Source of the DNA: a bacterium
Lineage (GTDB): Bacteria > Fidelibacterota > UBA2242
Length of the DNA stretch: 9,748 bases
NCBI GenBank assembly: GCA_018895675.1
Contig: JAHIOG010000152.1
Location: 1 to 9,748 of the forward strand
Direction of reading: 5' to 3'
Position 1 is the stretch's first letter; each line of letters opens with the position of its first letter. The notes under the pieces are model-generated. The model was not told the DNA's origin. It did not search any database and worked only from the letters and a program-made list of their open reading frames with translations. Positions 1 to 7,159 of this stretch are shown here, in pieces. Position numbers and translations under genes: made by a program.

Positions 1-2
1 CA

Positions 3-1361
3 ACGGCATCGTATTTTGAAATGAGTGAATGGTCGCTGCCCTGGGAAGCCGGCGAAAATTTTGACAACCTGGTTCAGGAATTTGAACATCAGGAGCGCAG
101 CGAAGAGGTCAAACCCTTTATCAAGGGCGGTATCTGGAGGAACTTCCTGTTTAAATACGATGAATCCAACTGGATGCAGAAGAAAATGCAGCATCTCTCA
201 AATCGTTATCATGCAATTGATTCGAGCAATTTGAACCCGACACAGAAGAAAGACCTGAAAACTGCCCGGGATCATCTCTGGCGGAGTATGTGTAATTGCG
301 CTTACTGGCACGGCATTTTTGGTGGCTTGTATTTGCCGCATTTGCGCCATGCAATTTATAAGGAATTGCTGAGCTGTGAAGCGATTCTGAATAAAATCGA
401 GCGGCGCAGCCGCTTTTATATTGAGAAACTTGATGTGGATGCTGATGGAGATGAGGAAATTCTCATTACCGCAGATAACTTGCACATGGCTTTCGCACCT
501 CACCGCGGAGCGATGATGAATGAGTTTTCGTTATTAGATAAGTCCTATAATGTATTGAACAGTTTAAAACGCTATAAGGAGGCGTATCATCGCAAGGTTA
601 TCAATGCCGGCAAAGAATCCGCAAGCGGCTCAATCCACGATAATGTAATTGCCAAGGAAGAGGGACTGGAAAATTTCCTGAAATATGATAAATATCCCCG
701 CAAAAACCTGTTAGATCATATAATCAATCCATCTGTGACATTGGAACAATTCCGTAACTGTGAATATTACGAAGACAGTGATTTTATCCAGGGCAAATAT
801 TCATACAAAATTGACAAAAAACGTCGCAGTATTACATTTGCCAGAGATGGTTGGGTTAACTGGCAACCGTTTCGGATTGAAAAAGAGGTCACATTCGATA
901 CAATATCCGTAAAGATTCACTATCGTCTGACAAATACCGGTGACAAGAAAAACCAATTTCGTTTTGGACCGGAATTTAATTTCGCCATGTTAGGTGGAAA
1001 TTCTCCGGATCGGTATTATCTGGCAGATAATATCCGGTTAAAAGAATCCGCTTTAAATTCAAACGGCGCATTGACAAACACGAAGTCCGTGTCTGTTGTC
1101 AATGAATGGGATAAGTTTAAATTGACTGTTACAGCCGATAATGCGGATAAATTCTGGTATTTTCCGGTTGAGACCGTGTCGCTGTCTGAATCCGGCTTCG
1201 AGCGAGTTTACCAGAGTTCGGTGCTTGTTCCGCTATTCGATGTGAAATTGAAACCGGGTAAAAAAAGAGAGATTCGGTTAGAATTACAGGCAGATAATCT
1301 TTGCGAAAGTTCACACTCCATAAGCGCGAATATTTTTGACTACCCGTTACGAACCCTATAA
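3..1361 (+). CDS. GH57 alpha-amylase/4-alpha-glucanotransferase, C-terminal part (5' end outside window)
   Basis: This is the C-terminal part of a GH57 alpha-glucan-acting enzyme of the 4-alpha-glucanotransferase/alpha-amylase type, which transfers or cleaves alpha-1,4-glucan segments in the cytoplasm. The frame is open from base 3, and the codons before the first ATG (21) read TASYFE-MSEWSLP. That matches the conserved 'ASYFEMSEWSLP' stretch that sits inside the Thermococcus litoralis enzyme, so ATG 21 is not the start. About 452 residues are visible. The first ~120 form the DUF1925 domain, ending in the family signature AYWHGIFGGLYLPHLR. From LDVDADGDEEI (~residue 143) to the end is the DUF1926 beta-sandwich domain, with the family's SIHD and LLDHI motifs. 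The GH57 barrel with the catalytic Glu and Asp is upstream and cannot be checked. The two-domain tail separates it from the branching enzyme at 5419. Amylase versus transferase activity cannot be decided here. Confidence 0.9.
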   Translation, partial: TASYFEMSEWSLPWEAGENFDNLVQEFEHQERSEEVKPFIKGGIWRNFLFKYDESNWMQKKMQHLSNRYHAIDSSNLNPTQKKDLKTARDHLWRSMCNCAYWHGIFGGLYLPHLRHAIYKELLSCEAILNKIERRSRFYIEKLDVDADGDEEILITADNLHMAFAPHRGAMMNEFSLLDKSYNVLNSLKRYKEAYHRKVINAGKESASGSIHDNVIAKEEGLENFLKYDKYPRKNLLDHIINPSVTLEQFRNCEYYEDSDFIQGKYSYKIDKKRRSITFARDGWVNWQPFRIEKEVTFDTISVKIHYRLTNTGDKKNQFRFGPEFNFAMLGGNSPDRYYLADNIRLKESALNSNGALTNTKSVSVVNEWDKFKLTVTADNADKFWYFPVETVSLSESGFERVYQSSVLVPLFDVKLKPGKKREIRLELQADNLCESSHSISANIFDYPLRTL

Positions 1362-1423
1362 AAATAACTTTCGCAAAGCTGCTATATCCCTTCATCAAAT
1401 AAATAGTCGGATTGAAGATTGCG

Positions 1424-1462
1424 TACTACTCGTTCCCAAATTCAATTTGGGAACGAGTAGTA
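1424..1462. repeat. Perfect 19-bp inverted repeat between convergent genes
   Basis: The arm TACTACTCGTTCCCAAATT (1424-1442) is followed by one base and then its exact reverse complement (1444-1462). It lies in the 119-bp gap between the 3' ends of the GH57 gene and typA, so it could form a long hairpin in either transcript. No T-tract follows on either side, so it is not a classical intrinsic terminator. The core CGTTCCCAA...TTGGGAACG resembles dispersed REP-like palindromes I recall from other bacterial genomes. A bidirectional transcript-end role is inferred from its position. Confidence 0.85.
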
Positions 1463-1480
1463 AATATCGGATAAAATATT

Positions 1481-3319
1481 CTATTTTAACGATTCAAAAG
1501 TGTTCTGTTCCCGGGCTACTTTTTTACGCTGATTGGGATCGAGCTCGCTTTTACGGAGCCGGATGCCTTGTGGTGTTATATCCATCAGCTCATCTTCGGC
1601 GATAAATTCAATCGACTGGTCCAGGGTCAGGATGCGGGGCGGGCGCAATGTAACAGTAGTGTCAGCAGATGAAGCGCGCATATTGGTGAGTTTCTTTTCA
1701 CGAGTGATATTGACATCGAGATCGCTGGCTTTATTACGTTCACCGATGATCATTCCGCGGTAGACTTCTGTGGTGGGAGTGATAAAAAGCTCGCCGCGAT
1801 CTACCATGGCATAACTGGCATAGGCGGTGACCCGGCCGTTGCGGTCGGCCACCAGTGCGCCGGAAACCCGCTGAGGTATTGGACCAAACCAGGGCTGATA
1901 ATTTTCAAACAGGGTGTTCATAACGCCGGTCCCCTTGGTGTCAGTAAGAAACTGGCTGCGGAAACCGATTAATCCCCGGGTTGGAATCAAAATCTCCAGG
2001 TTAACCCGGCCGTAACCGTTGTTGATCAGATTTGCCATCCGGCCTTTACGTCGGGAGAGATTTTCTGTGATCACGCCGACGTATTCTTCCGGCACGTCGA
2101 TAAAAACCCGTTCAACCGGCTCATGAAGTTTACCACCAATTTGTTTTGTAATTACGCGGGGTTTGGAGACCATCAGAGCGTAGCCTTCACGACGCATGGT
2201 TTCAATTAATACTGCCATTTGCAATTCGCCGCGGCCACAGACTTCGAAAGCATCGGTGCGATTTTTAATCGGGAGTAGACGCATGGAGACATTTTTCAGG
2301 GTTTCCTTTTCCAGGCGTTCTTTGAGGTGTCGGTAGGTTAAATAAGTCGATTCGTTACCGGCGAAAGGGCTGGAATTGACGTAGAAAATCATGGAAAGTG
2401 TAGGCTCATCGACATGTATGCGCGGTAAAGGTTTTGGATCCTCCATAGATGTAATAGTATCTCCAATGCGAACACCCGATACACCGGCAAGGGCGATAAT
2501 ATCACCGGCTTCCACCTTTTCGACCTGTGTTTTCTTTAATCCTTCAAAGGTGTATAAGGCCGAGAATTTGACGTTGTTAATAATCTTGGTTTCGCCGCAG
2601 AGAGAGTAATTCTGATTCATTATTAAAGTACCGTTAGCCAGACGGCCGATGGCGATCTGACCGACATAGGGATCGTAATCCAGGGTTGTTACCAGGAACT
2701 GAGTCGTTTTGCCGTCACCGGCTTCCGGTCCCGGAATGGTTTCAATAATCGTCTCGAACAGTGGTTGGAGATTTTCAGAACCGTCATTAAGATCGCGATG
2801 GGCGATACCCAATTTGGCCTGGGTATACAAAATTGGAAATTCGATCTGATGTTCACCGGCATCCAGATCGATAAAAAGATCGTAAACTTCATTAACAACT
2901 TCTTCAATGCGGGTGTCACGACGGTCGATTTTATTGATCACCAGGATCATTGGTAGTTTTTTAGCCAGGGCTTTTTTGATCACAAAACGGGTTTGGGGCA
3001 GCGGACCTTCGCTGGCGTCAACCAATAGAATGGCGCCGTCCACCATATTCAGACCCCGCTCCACTTCACCGCCGAAATCCGCATGACCGGGCGTGTCGAT
3101 AATGTTGATCTTGGTGTCTTTGTACCAGATCGCTGTGTTTTTAGCATTGATGGTAATGCCCCGTTCACGTTCCAGGTCCATATTGTCCATGACCCGGGAT
3201 TCCACGTTCTGGTTTTCCCGGAAGATGCCGCTCTGTTTGAGCATACCGTCTACCAGGGTGGTTTTGCCATGGTCCACATGGGCGATAATGGCGATATTTC
3301 TGAATTTATTATTACGCAT
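1481..3319 (-). CDS. typA: Ribosome-associated translational GTPase TypA/BipA
   Basis: TypA/BipA is an EF-G-like GTPase that binds the 70S ribosome and acts in 50S assembly and in stress or low-temperature adaptation. With the start at 3319 the protein has 612 residues, the usual family length. The GTPase domain shows G1 AHVDHGKT (13-20), G2 RGITI (53-57), G3 DTPGH (75-79) and G4 NKID (129-132). An EF-Tu-like domain II follows (~205-300), then EF-G-like domains (~300-480) with GRGELQMAVLIETMRREG, and the BipA-specific C-terminal domain with PTRGLIGFRSQFLTDTKGTG. The frame extends to 3388, but ATG 3319 is chosen because the homology begins there (MRNNKFRNIAIIAH), AAAGGA lies 11 nt upstream (3331-3336), and the likely promoter (3352-3383) lies downstream of the longer start. 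The G5 position reads TQAK instead of the common SA(K/L). The gene is monocistronic and divergent from the MFS gene. Confidence 0.97.
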   Translation of the reverse strand: MRNNKFRNIAIIAHVDHGKTTLVDGMLKQSGIFRENQNVESRVMDNMDLERERGITINAKNTAIWYKDTKINIIDTPGHADFGGEVERGLNMVDGAILLVDASEGPLPQTRFVIKKALAKKLPMILVINKIDRRDTRIEEVVNEVYDLFIDLDAGEHQIEFPILYTQAKLGIAHRDLNDGSENLQPLFETIIETIPGPEAGDGKTTQFLVTTLDYDPYVGQIAIGRLANGTLIMNQNYSLCGETKIINNVKFSALYTFEGLKKTQVEKVEAGDIIALAGVSGVRIGDTITSMEDPKPLPRIHVDEPTLSMIFYVNSSPFAGNESTYLTYRHLKERLEKETLKNVSMRLLPIKNRTDAFEVCGRGELQMAVLIETMRREGYALMVSKPRVITKQIGGKLHEPVERVFIDVPEEYVGVITENLSRRKGRMANLINNGYGRVNLEILIPTRGLIGFRSQFLTDTKGTGVMNTLFENYQPWFGPIPQRVSGALVADRNGRVTAYASYAMVDRGELFITPTTEVYRGMIIGERNKASDLDVNITREKKLTNMRASSADTTVTLRPPRILTLDQSIEFIAEDELMDITPQGIRLRKSELDPNQRKKVAREQNTFESLK

Positions 3320-3351
3320 TGGTTTAAAAATCCTTTCAAAATAACAAGCCG

Positions 3352-3383
3352 CAAATATACACGATAAAGTCAGATTATCCAAA
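3352..3383 (-). promoter_or_regulatory. Putative Bacteroidota-type promoter of typA
   Basis: On the minus strand TTTG (3380-3383) is separated by 20 bases from TATATTTG (3352-3359). This fits the Bacteroidota housekeeping consensus TTTG-N19-21-TAnnTTTG. Transcription would begin near 3345, giving a leader of about 26 nt that contains the AAAGGA site. No good sigma-70 -35/-10 pair was seen in the same stretch. Confidence 0.5.
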
Positions 3384-3487
3384 AACAATGAAGTGCTGAC
3401 CTGCGATCGTGTATCTAAAGTTCGGTTTGTTCTTATTTTTGAACTTTGATGATAACGCTTAAAGTGTAAAATTTAATTGGTTTATTT

Positions 3488-3496
3488 GAGGTGATC
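3488..3496 (+). promoter_or_regulatory. Strong Shine-Dalgarno site that fixes the TTG start of the MFS gene
   Basis: GAGGTGATC is an uninterrupted 9-base complement to the 3' end of 16S rRNA. It lies 4 nt before TTG 3501 (9 nt counted from its GAGG core). The next in-frame ATG is about 30 codons later, inside the first membrane helix, so this site decides for the TTG start. Confidence 0.75.
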
Positions 3497-3500
3497 TCAT

Positions 3501-4901
3501 TTGCATAAAGCAGCTCCGACTGAACCCCGGTATTTAACCGAAAAATCTCTGAAATTTTCCATTAGGGATGGGTTGTTCTGGTCAATCATGGCAGGTTTTG
3601 GTGATTCCTATCTGCCGGCATTTGCAGTATTTCTGAACGCAACGACTCAGCAAATGGGGATGCTCACAGCTCTGCCGCAGTTTATGGCGGCTCTGATTCA
3701 ACTGTTTTCTGTGCGGGTATCCCATCTGTTCAAGTCATCCAAGAGAGCTGTGCTGATTTCCGTCTTTCTGCAAGCCAGTATGTGGCTGGTGATTACTGTA
3801 ATTACTTACCTAACCCGCAATGTCTGGATTCTGATTTTTTTGGTAATGCTTTACCAGAGCTTCGGCGCTTTACCCGGACCGATCTGGTTTGCCTGGATGG
3901 GTAACCTGGTGCCCGAGGAAAAGCGCGGTCGTTATTTTGGCAAGCGTAACAGAATCTCGGGATTCTTTTCATTTTTATCGGTGATTATCGCGGGGATAAT
4001 TCTGGATCACCTATCGAAAACCCACCCTCTTTCGGCTTTCGGGACCATCTTCATTATAGCCTTCGCCAGTCGGATGATTTCGCTCTATTACCTGTTTCGT
4101 CAGCATGAACCGCCGGCGCCCCGAACCCAAGAAAACAACCTTCGCCTCATTGATTTCATCCGGAATATTCGCAGGAGTAATTTTGGACTTTTCACACTTT
4201 TCCTCTCACTGGTAAATTTCACCGTTTTTATTGCCAGTCCGTTGATGAGTCTGTATTGGCTGAGATATCTTCACTTCACTTATCTGCAATATATGGCTGT
4301 AGTCAGTTCTGCCTCGATTGCCAGCTTTGTAACAATGACTTTCTGGGGACGACATTCCGATCACTACGGCAATAAAACGATCATGGAAGTGGCTGGATAT
4401 TTGATCGCAATGTTACCCCTGTTCTGGTTTCTGATTCGTTTTATACCCGCTTTTCTGATATTTCCTTTATCTGTTTTTGTTCAGATTTTAGCGGGATTTG
4501 CCTGGGCGGGCTTTAATCTGTCATCTTCCAATTTTATCTATGATACAATTCCGTCTCAGAAACGAATACAGATGTATTCGTATTTCAATTTTCTGAAAGG
4601 CATCGCAGTTTTTATAGGGGGCACTCTGGGCGGATACCTGGCTTCCTTTGAATCTGCATCAGCAACGGTTTCGCCCTTCAACCCAAATGGAATCATGCTT
4701 GTGTTACTTGTGTCGGCAGTTAGCAGATTGATAATCATGATTCTCTTTCTACCTAAAATATTAGAGGTCAGGGATACGATTCCTCCCCGACCGCATTTCC
4801 TGTATTTTGTGACGGTTATGCCATTCAAAGGGCTGGTCTATGAACTGGTTACAGGGGTCAATCGCACTCTGGTCCGAAGAAACCGAAAGTCGGTCTCGTG
4901 A
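3501..4901 (+). CDS. MFS-type permease, substrate unknown
   Basis: The gene encodes a 466-residue integral inner-membrane protein of the major facilitator superfamily. Hydrophobic stretches are consistent with 12 helices in two halves of six. The charged central loop, about 200-226, contains HEPPAPRTQENN. Loop motifs fit the family: PEEKRGRYFGKRN (138-150) in the N-half, and WGRHSDHYGNKT (282-293), a motif-A-like G..(S)D..G.(K) between helices in the C-half. Proline- and aromatic-rich segments such as LPGPIWFAW (124-132) and FAWAGFNLSSSNF (333-345) probably line the channel. Translation starts at TTG behind a strong Shine-Dalgarno site. A TATTTTTG element lies at 3434-3441, but no matching TTTG was found at the right distance, so its promoter is undecided. 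The glycogen genes downstream might hint at a sugar substrate, but a 517-bp gap separates them and nothing in the sequence identifies the cargo. Confidence 0.85.
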   Translation: MHKAAPTEPRYLTEKSLKFSIRDGLFWSIMAGFGDSYLPAFAVFLNATTQQMGMLTALPQFMAALIQLFSVRVSHLFKSSKRAVLISVFLQASMWLVITVITYLTRNVWILIFLVMLYQSFGALPGPIWFAWMGNLVPEEKRGRYFGKRNRISGFFSFLSVIIAGIILDHLSKTHPLSAFGTIFIIAFASRMISLYYLFRQHEPPAPRTQENNLRLIDFIRNIRRSNFGLFTLFLSLVNFTVFIASPLMSLYWLRYLHFTYLQYMAVVSSASIASFVTMTFWGRHSDHYGNKTIMEVAGYLIAMLPLFWFLIRFIPAFLIFPLSVFVQILAGFAWAGFNLSSSNFIYDTIPSQKRIQMYSYFNFLKGIAVFIGGTLGGYLASFESASATVSPFNPNGIMLVLLVSAVSRLIIMILFLPKILEVRDTIPPRPHFLYFVTVMPFKGLVYELVTGVNRTLVRRNRKSVS

Positions 4902-4993
4902 AAACGGAATTTCATAAGCGTCGATATCACCGTTTCGGGGAGCTTCTGACTGATCTTGTCTGTTTATTGATTTTTCAAGTGGTTATTTAAAAT

Positions 4994-5232
4994 TTAAAAC
5001 CCCAGATTTACTATGGCACTGATAACTTCGGCGGAACACCAGATGATTTGCAGACCGAATGTCATATAAATCCGGCGCTAATAAACAGGGTTCCAATACT
5101 GATGATTTTGAGTGGACGGAATTGACTTAAACCGTGAATCAGCGGCATTTCAAACAGCATAATCATGACCGCGTTAATTCCGAGAAGAATCCCAATTCGA
5201 TCCTCGATAAGCCGGAATAGGAAGCTTTGTGA
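4994..5232 (-). pseudogene. Remnant of an MFS transporter (middle helices only), frameshifted
   Basis: Reading the minus strand from 5211 to 5065 gives 49 open codons: LIEDRIGILLGINAVMIMLF, then EMPLIHGLSQFRPLKIISIG, then TLFISAGFI. This is the typical pattern of two mid-protein helices of drug/sugar-type MFS proteins ('..IGLLLALNALLIVLFQMPL...R..PL..L..G.LL...GF'), with the loop and proline in place. The frame meets TGA at 5062-5064. One frame over, MTFGLQIIWCSAEVISAIVN continues at once (5065-4994) and resembles the next helix, which usually carries a W..GE motif. Neither end has the rest of the protein: no start with preceding helices to the right and no terminal helices to the left. The segment upstream to about 5390 stays open but does not look like a membrane protein. 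It differs from the intact MFS gene at 3501, so it is not a local duplicate. The call rests on pattern recognition, not alignment. Confidence 0.6.
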
Positions 5233-5370
5233 CGATTCCAGGTGCGGTTCGCCAAATTTCCTCTTAGTTTGGTGTTGAGGTGGAAATATGCACAGAAATC
5301 TGATGATGTCAATACGATTATCGACTGAAATAACAGAAAGCTGTGCGACTTTTACCTCAAAATGTTGTAT

Positions 5371-5388
5371 TTTACAAGCTGGTGTAAA
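5371..5388. promoter_or_regulatory. Inverted repeat TTTACA-N6-TGTAAA upstream of the branching-enzyme gene
   Basis: Two perfect 6-base arms (5371-5376 and 5383-5388) flank AGCTGG, about 30 nt before the ATG. The size and spacing suit a dimeric repressor's operator, and the position overlaps where a promoter should be. No regulator gene is present in the window, and a chance occurrence in AT-rich DNA is possible. Confidence 0.3.
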
Positions 5389-5418
5389 TAGTTAATTAAA
5401 AAAAAGATTGAGGACATA

Positions 5419-7140
5419 ATGAAAGGATATTTTACATTTGTATTACACAGTCATTTACCCTATGTGATCAACCATGGTGAGTGGCCCCATGGAATGGACT
5501 GGCTTTATGAGGCTGCGGCGGAAACCTATATAACAATGCTGAAAGAGTTTGACGCGCTGGTTGCGGAAGGAATCAGCCCGAAAGTGACGTTCGGCATTAC
5601 ACCGATATTGACCGAGCAACTGGCCTCGGAAAAATTCAAACACGGATTCATTCACTACTTAGATCAAAAGATTGAAGCCGCCCGGGAAAATAAAGTCGAA
5701 TTCGCAAAAATAAAAAATGAGCATCTTGAAAAGGTCTCGATTTTCTGGGAAGAATATTATACTGATATTAAAAGCACTTTTATTGATACCTACTCCAGGA
5801 ACGTTCTTGCAGGATTTCGAAAACTTCAGGACGATGATCACCTGGAAATAATTACCTGTGCAGCGACTCACGGTTATTTTCCGTTGTTGGGAAGCGATGA
5901 GGCAATCGACGCCCAGGTTCGGGTTGGCAAGGAAAGCTACAAGCGGCATTTCGGACGGGACCCGAAAGGTATGTGGTTGCCGGAGTGTGCTTATCGACCC
6001 AGCTATGAATGGTCATCACCGATTCCGGAATATTCGAAAAAATTTCTCCGCAAAGGCATTGAAGAATTTCTGTATAAATATGACATTCAATATTTCATTG
6101 TTGATAAGCATTTGCTCATGGGCGGTGAAGGGAAAGGCGTCTACATTGACCGTTTTAGTTCGTTAAAGCAACTCTGGCGTCAGTTTGAGAAGAACTGGAA
6201 ACCAATGGACGAGATCAAAGAGCGCTCTATTTTTGAAAATTATCTGGTTACATCAACCGGAACCAGTCGAGCCGCCGTTGCTTATGGTCGGCATGAGGAA
6301 TCGGCATTACAGGTCTGGAGCGGTGAATACGGATATCCCGGGGATGGTCGATACCTGGATTTTCATAAGAAACATTATCCCGGCGGTCATCGCTTCTGGA
6401 AAGTGACCAGCGCCAAAGCCGATCTTGCCGATAAAATGGAATATTATCCTGAGGATGTGGAAGAAGCGCTGGAAAATCAGGCGTCGCATTTTGTAAATAT
6501 TCTGCATGAATATATCAACGGTAATTATGATAAAACCGCTAAAGTTGGTATTCTGACCGCGCCTTTTGATACCGAACTGTTCGGACACTGGTGGTTTGAA
6601 GGAACGCGCTGGCTTGGAAAAGTCCTCAGAAAATTAAATTCGAGCGCCGATGTGAAAAAAGTCACTCTCGGAGAACATCTCCGCGAGAATCAACCATCAG
6701 CATCAGTTTCGCTCCCGGAAGGTTCCTGGGGTCAGGGGGGCTTTCACTATATCTGGTTAAATGAGTGGACGGAATGGACCTGGAAGCATATCTACGCTGC
6801 CGAAGATCGCATGACCGAACTCGCCGACACATACAAAGATACCAAAGACGAAACCCTGCGCCGTCTCCTGAATATTATGGCGCGGCAGCTGCTCCTGCTG
6901 GAGAGCTCCGACTGGCAATTCCTGATCAGCACCTGGAGCGCCAGAGATTATGCCGAGGACCGGATCGTAGCGCATGATGAACGAATTAAGAAAATCGAAA
7001 ATATCCTGTCGGCTTACCTGAAAAGCGGTTCTCTGGATACAGGCGCTGAGAATTATCTGCAGCGCATCGAAAAAGATGATGATGTTTTCCCGACGCTGGA
7101 CTTTAGTTATTGGTGCACCCTGAAAGAATCACCAAATTAA
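5419..7140 (+). CDS. GH57 1,4-alpha-glucan branching enzyme
   Basis: This enzyme cuts an alpha-1,4-glucan chain and rejoins it through an alpha-1,6 bond, branching glycogen in the cytoplasm. All five GH57 conserved regions are visible in the 573 residues: HSHLPY (10-15), ATHGYFP (149-155), WLPECAY (186-192) with nucleophile Glu189, TAPFDTELFGHWWFEG (380-395) with acid/base Asp384, and the tryptophan-rich IWLNEWTEWTWKHIYAAE (445-462). WLPECAY and SGEYGYPGDGRYLDFHKK (301-318) are typical of branching enzymes as opposed to GH57 amylases. Residues ~440-530 form the helical C-terminal (DUF1957-type) region. The length is somewhat above the ~520 residues of the Thermus enzyme, and there is no long C-terminal extension like that of Thermococcus. 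ATG 5419 is preceded by GAGGA at 5410-5414. glgA follows after 19 bp on the same strand, so the two probably form one operon. It is unrelated in sequence to the common GH13 GlgB. Confidence 0.93.
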   Translation: MKGYFTFVLHSHLPYVINHGEWPHGMDWLYEAAAETYITMLKEFDALVAEGISPKVTFGITPILTEQLASEKFKHGFIHYLDQKIEAARENKVEFAKIKNEHLEKVSIFWEEYYTDIKSTFIDTYSRNVLAGFRKLQDDDHLEIITCAATHGYFPLLGSDEAIDAQVRVGKESYKRHFGRDPKGMWLPECAYRPSYEWSSPIPEYSKKFLRKGIEEFLYKYDIQYFIVDKHLLMGGEGKGVYIDRFSSLKQLWRQFEKNWKPMDEIKERSIFENYLVTSTGTSRAAVAYGRHEESALQVWSGEYGYPGDGRYLDFHKKHYPGGHRFWKVTSAKADLADKMEYYPEDVEEALENQASHFVNILHEYINGNYDKTAKVGILTAPFDTELFGHWWFEGTRWLGKVLRKLNSSADVKKVTLGEHLRENQPSASVSLPEGSWGQGGFHYIWLNEWTEWTWKHIYAAEDRMTELADTYKDTKDETLRRLLNIMARQLLLLESSDWQFLISTWSARDYAEDRIVAHDERIKKIENILSAYLKSGSLDTGAENYLQRIEKDDDVFPTLDFSYWCTLKESPN

Positions 7141-7159
7141 ACCAACCGGTTAAATATCC

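Larger units (their letters stand above)
4902..5418. other. 517-bp gap without an intact gene
   Basis: No intact coding region is seen on either strand. The middle (about 4994-5232) holds a decayed MFS transporter fragment on the minus strand, listed separately. The left part (4902-4993) gives no recognisable protein or terminator. The right part (5233-5418) must carry the start signals of the branching-enzyme gene. It has the 18-bp inverted repeat at 5371-5388 and the Shine-Dalgarno GAGGA at 5410-5414, but no convincing promoter pair of either consensus. Confidence 0.6.

Noticed and set aside
1336..1605. Plus-strand 89-codon frame spanning the palindrome
   Set aside because: It overlaps the GH57 gene end and the typA end, and its middle is merely a translation of the palindromic repeat (VPKFNLGTS-like). 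It has no ribosome binding site and no recognisable domain.
3320..3388. N-terminal extension of TypA to ATG 3388
   Set aside because: The extra 23 residues have no family match, precede the conserved MRNNKFRNIAIIAH start and would begin upstream of the likely promoter.
4902..4993. Possible terminal part of the MFS remnant or terminator of the MFS gene
   Set aside because: No frame on the minus strand gives further membrane helices, and no GC-rich hairpin with a T-tract is present.
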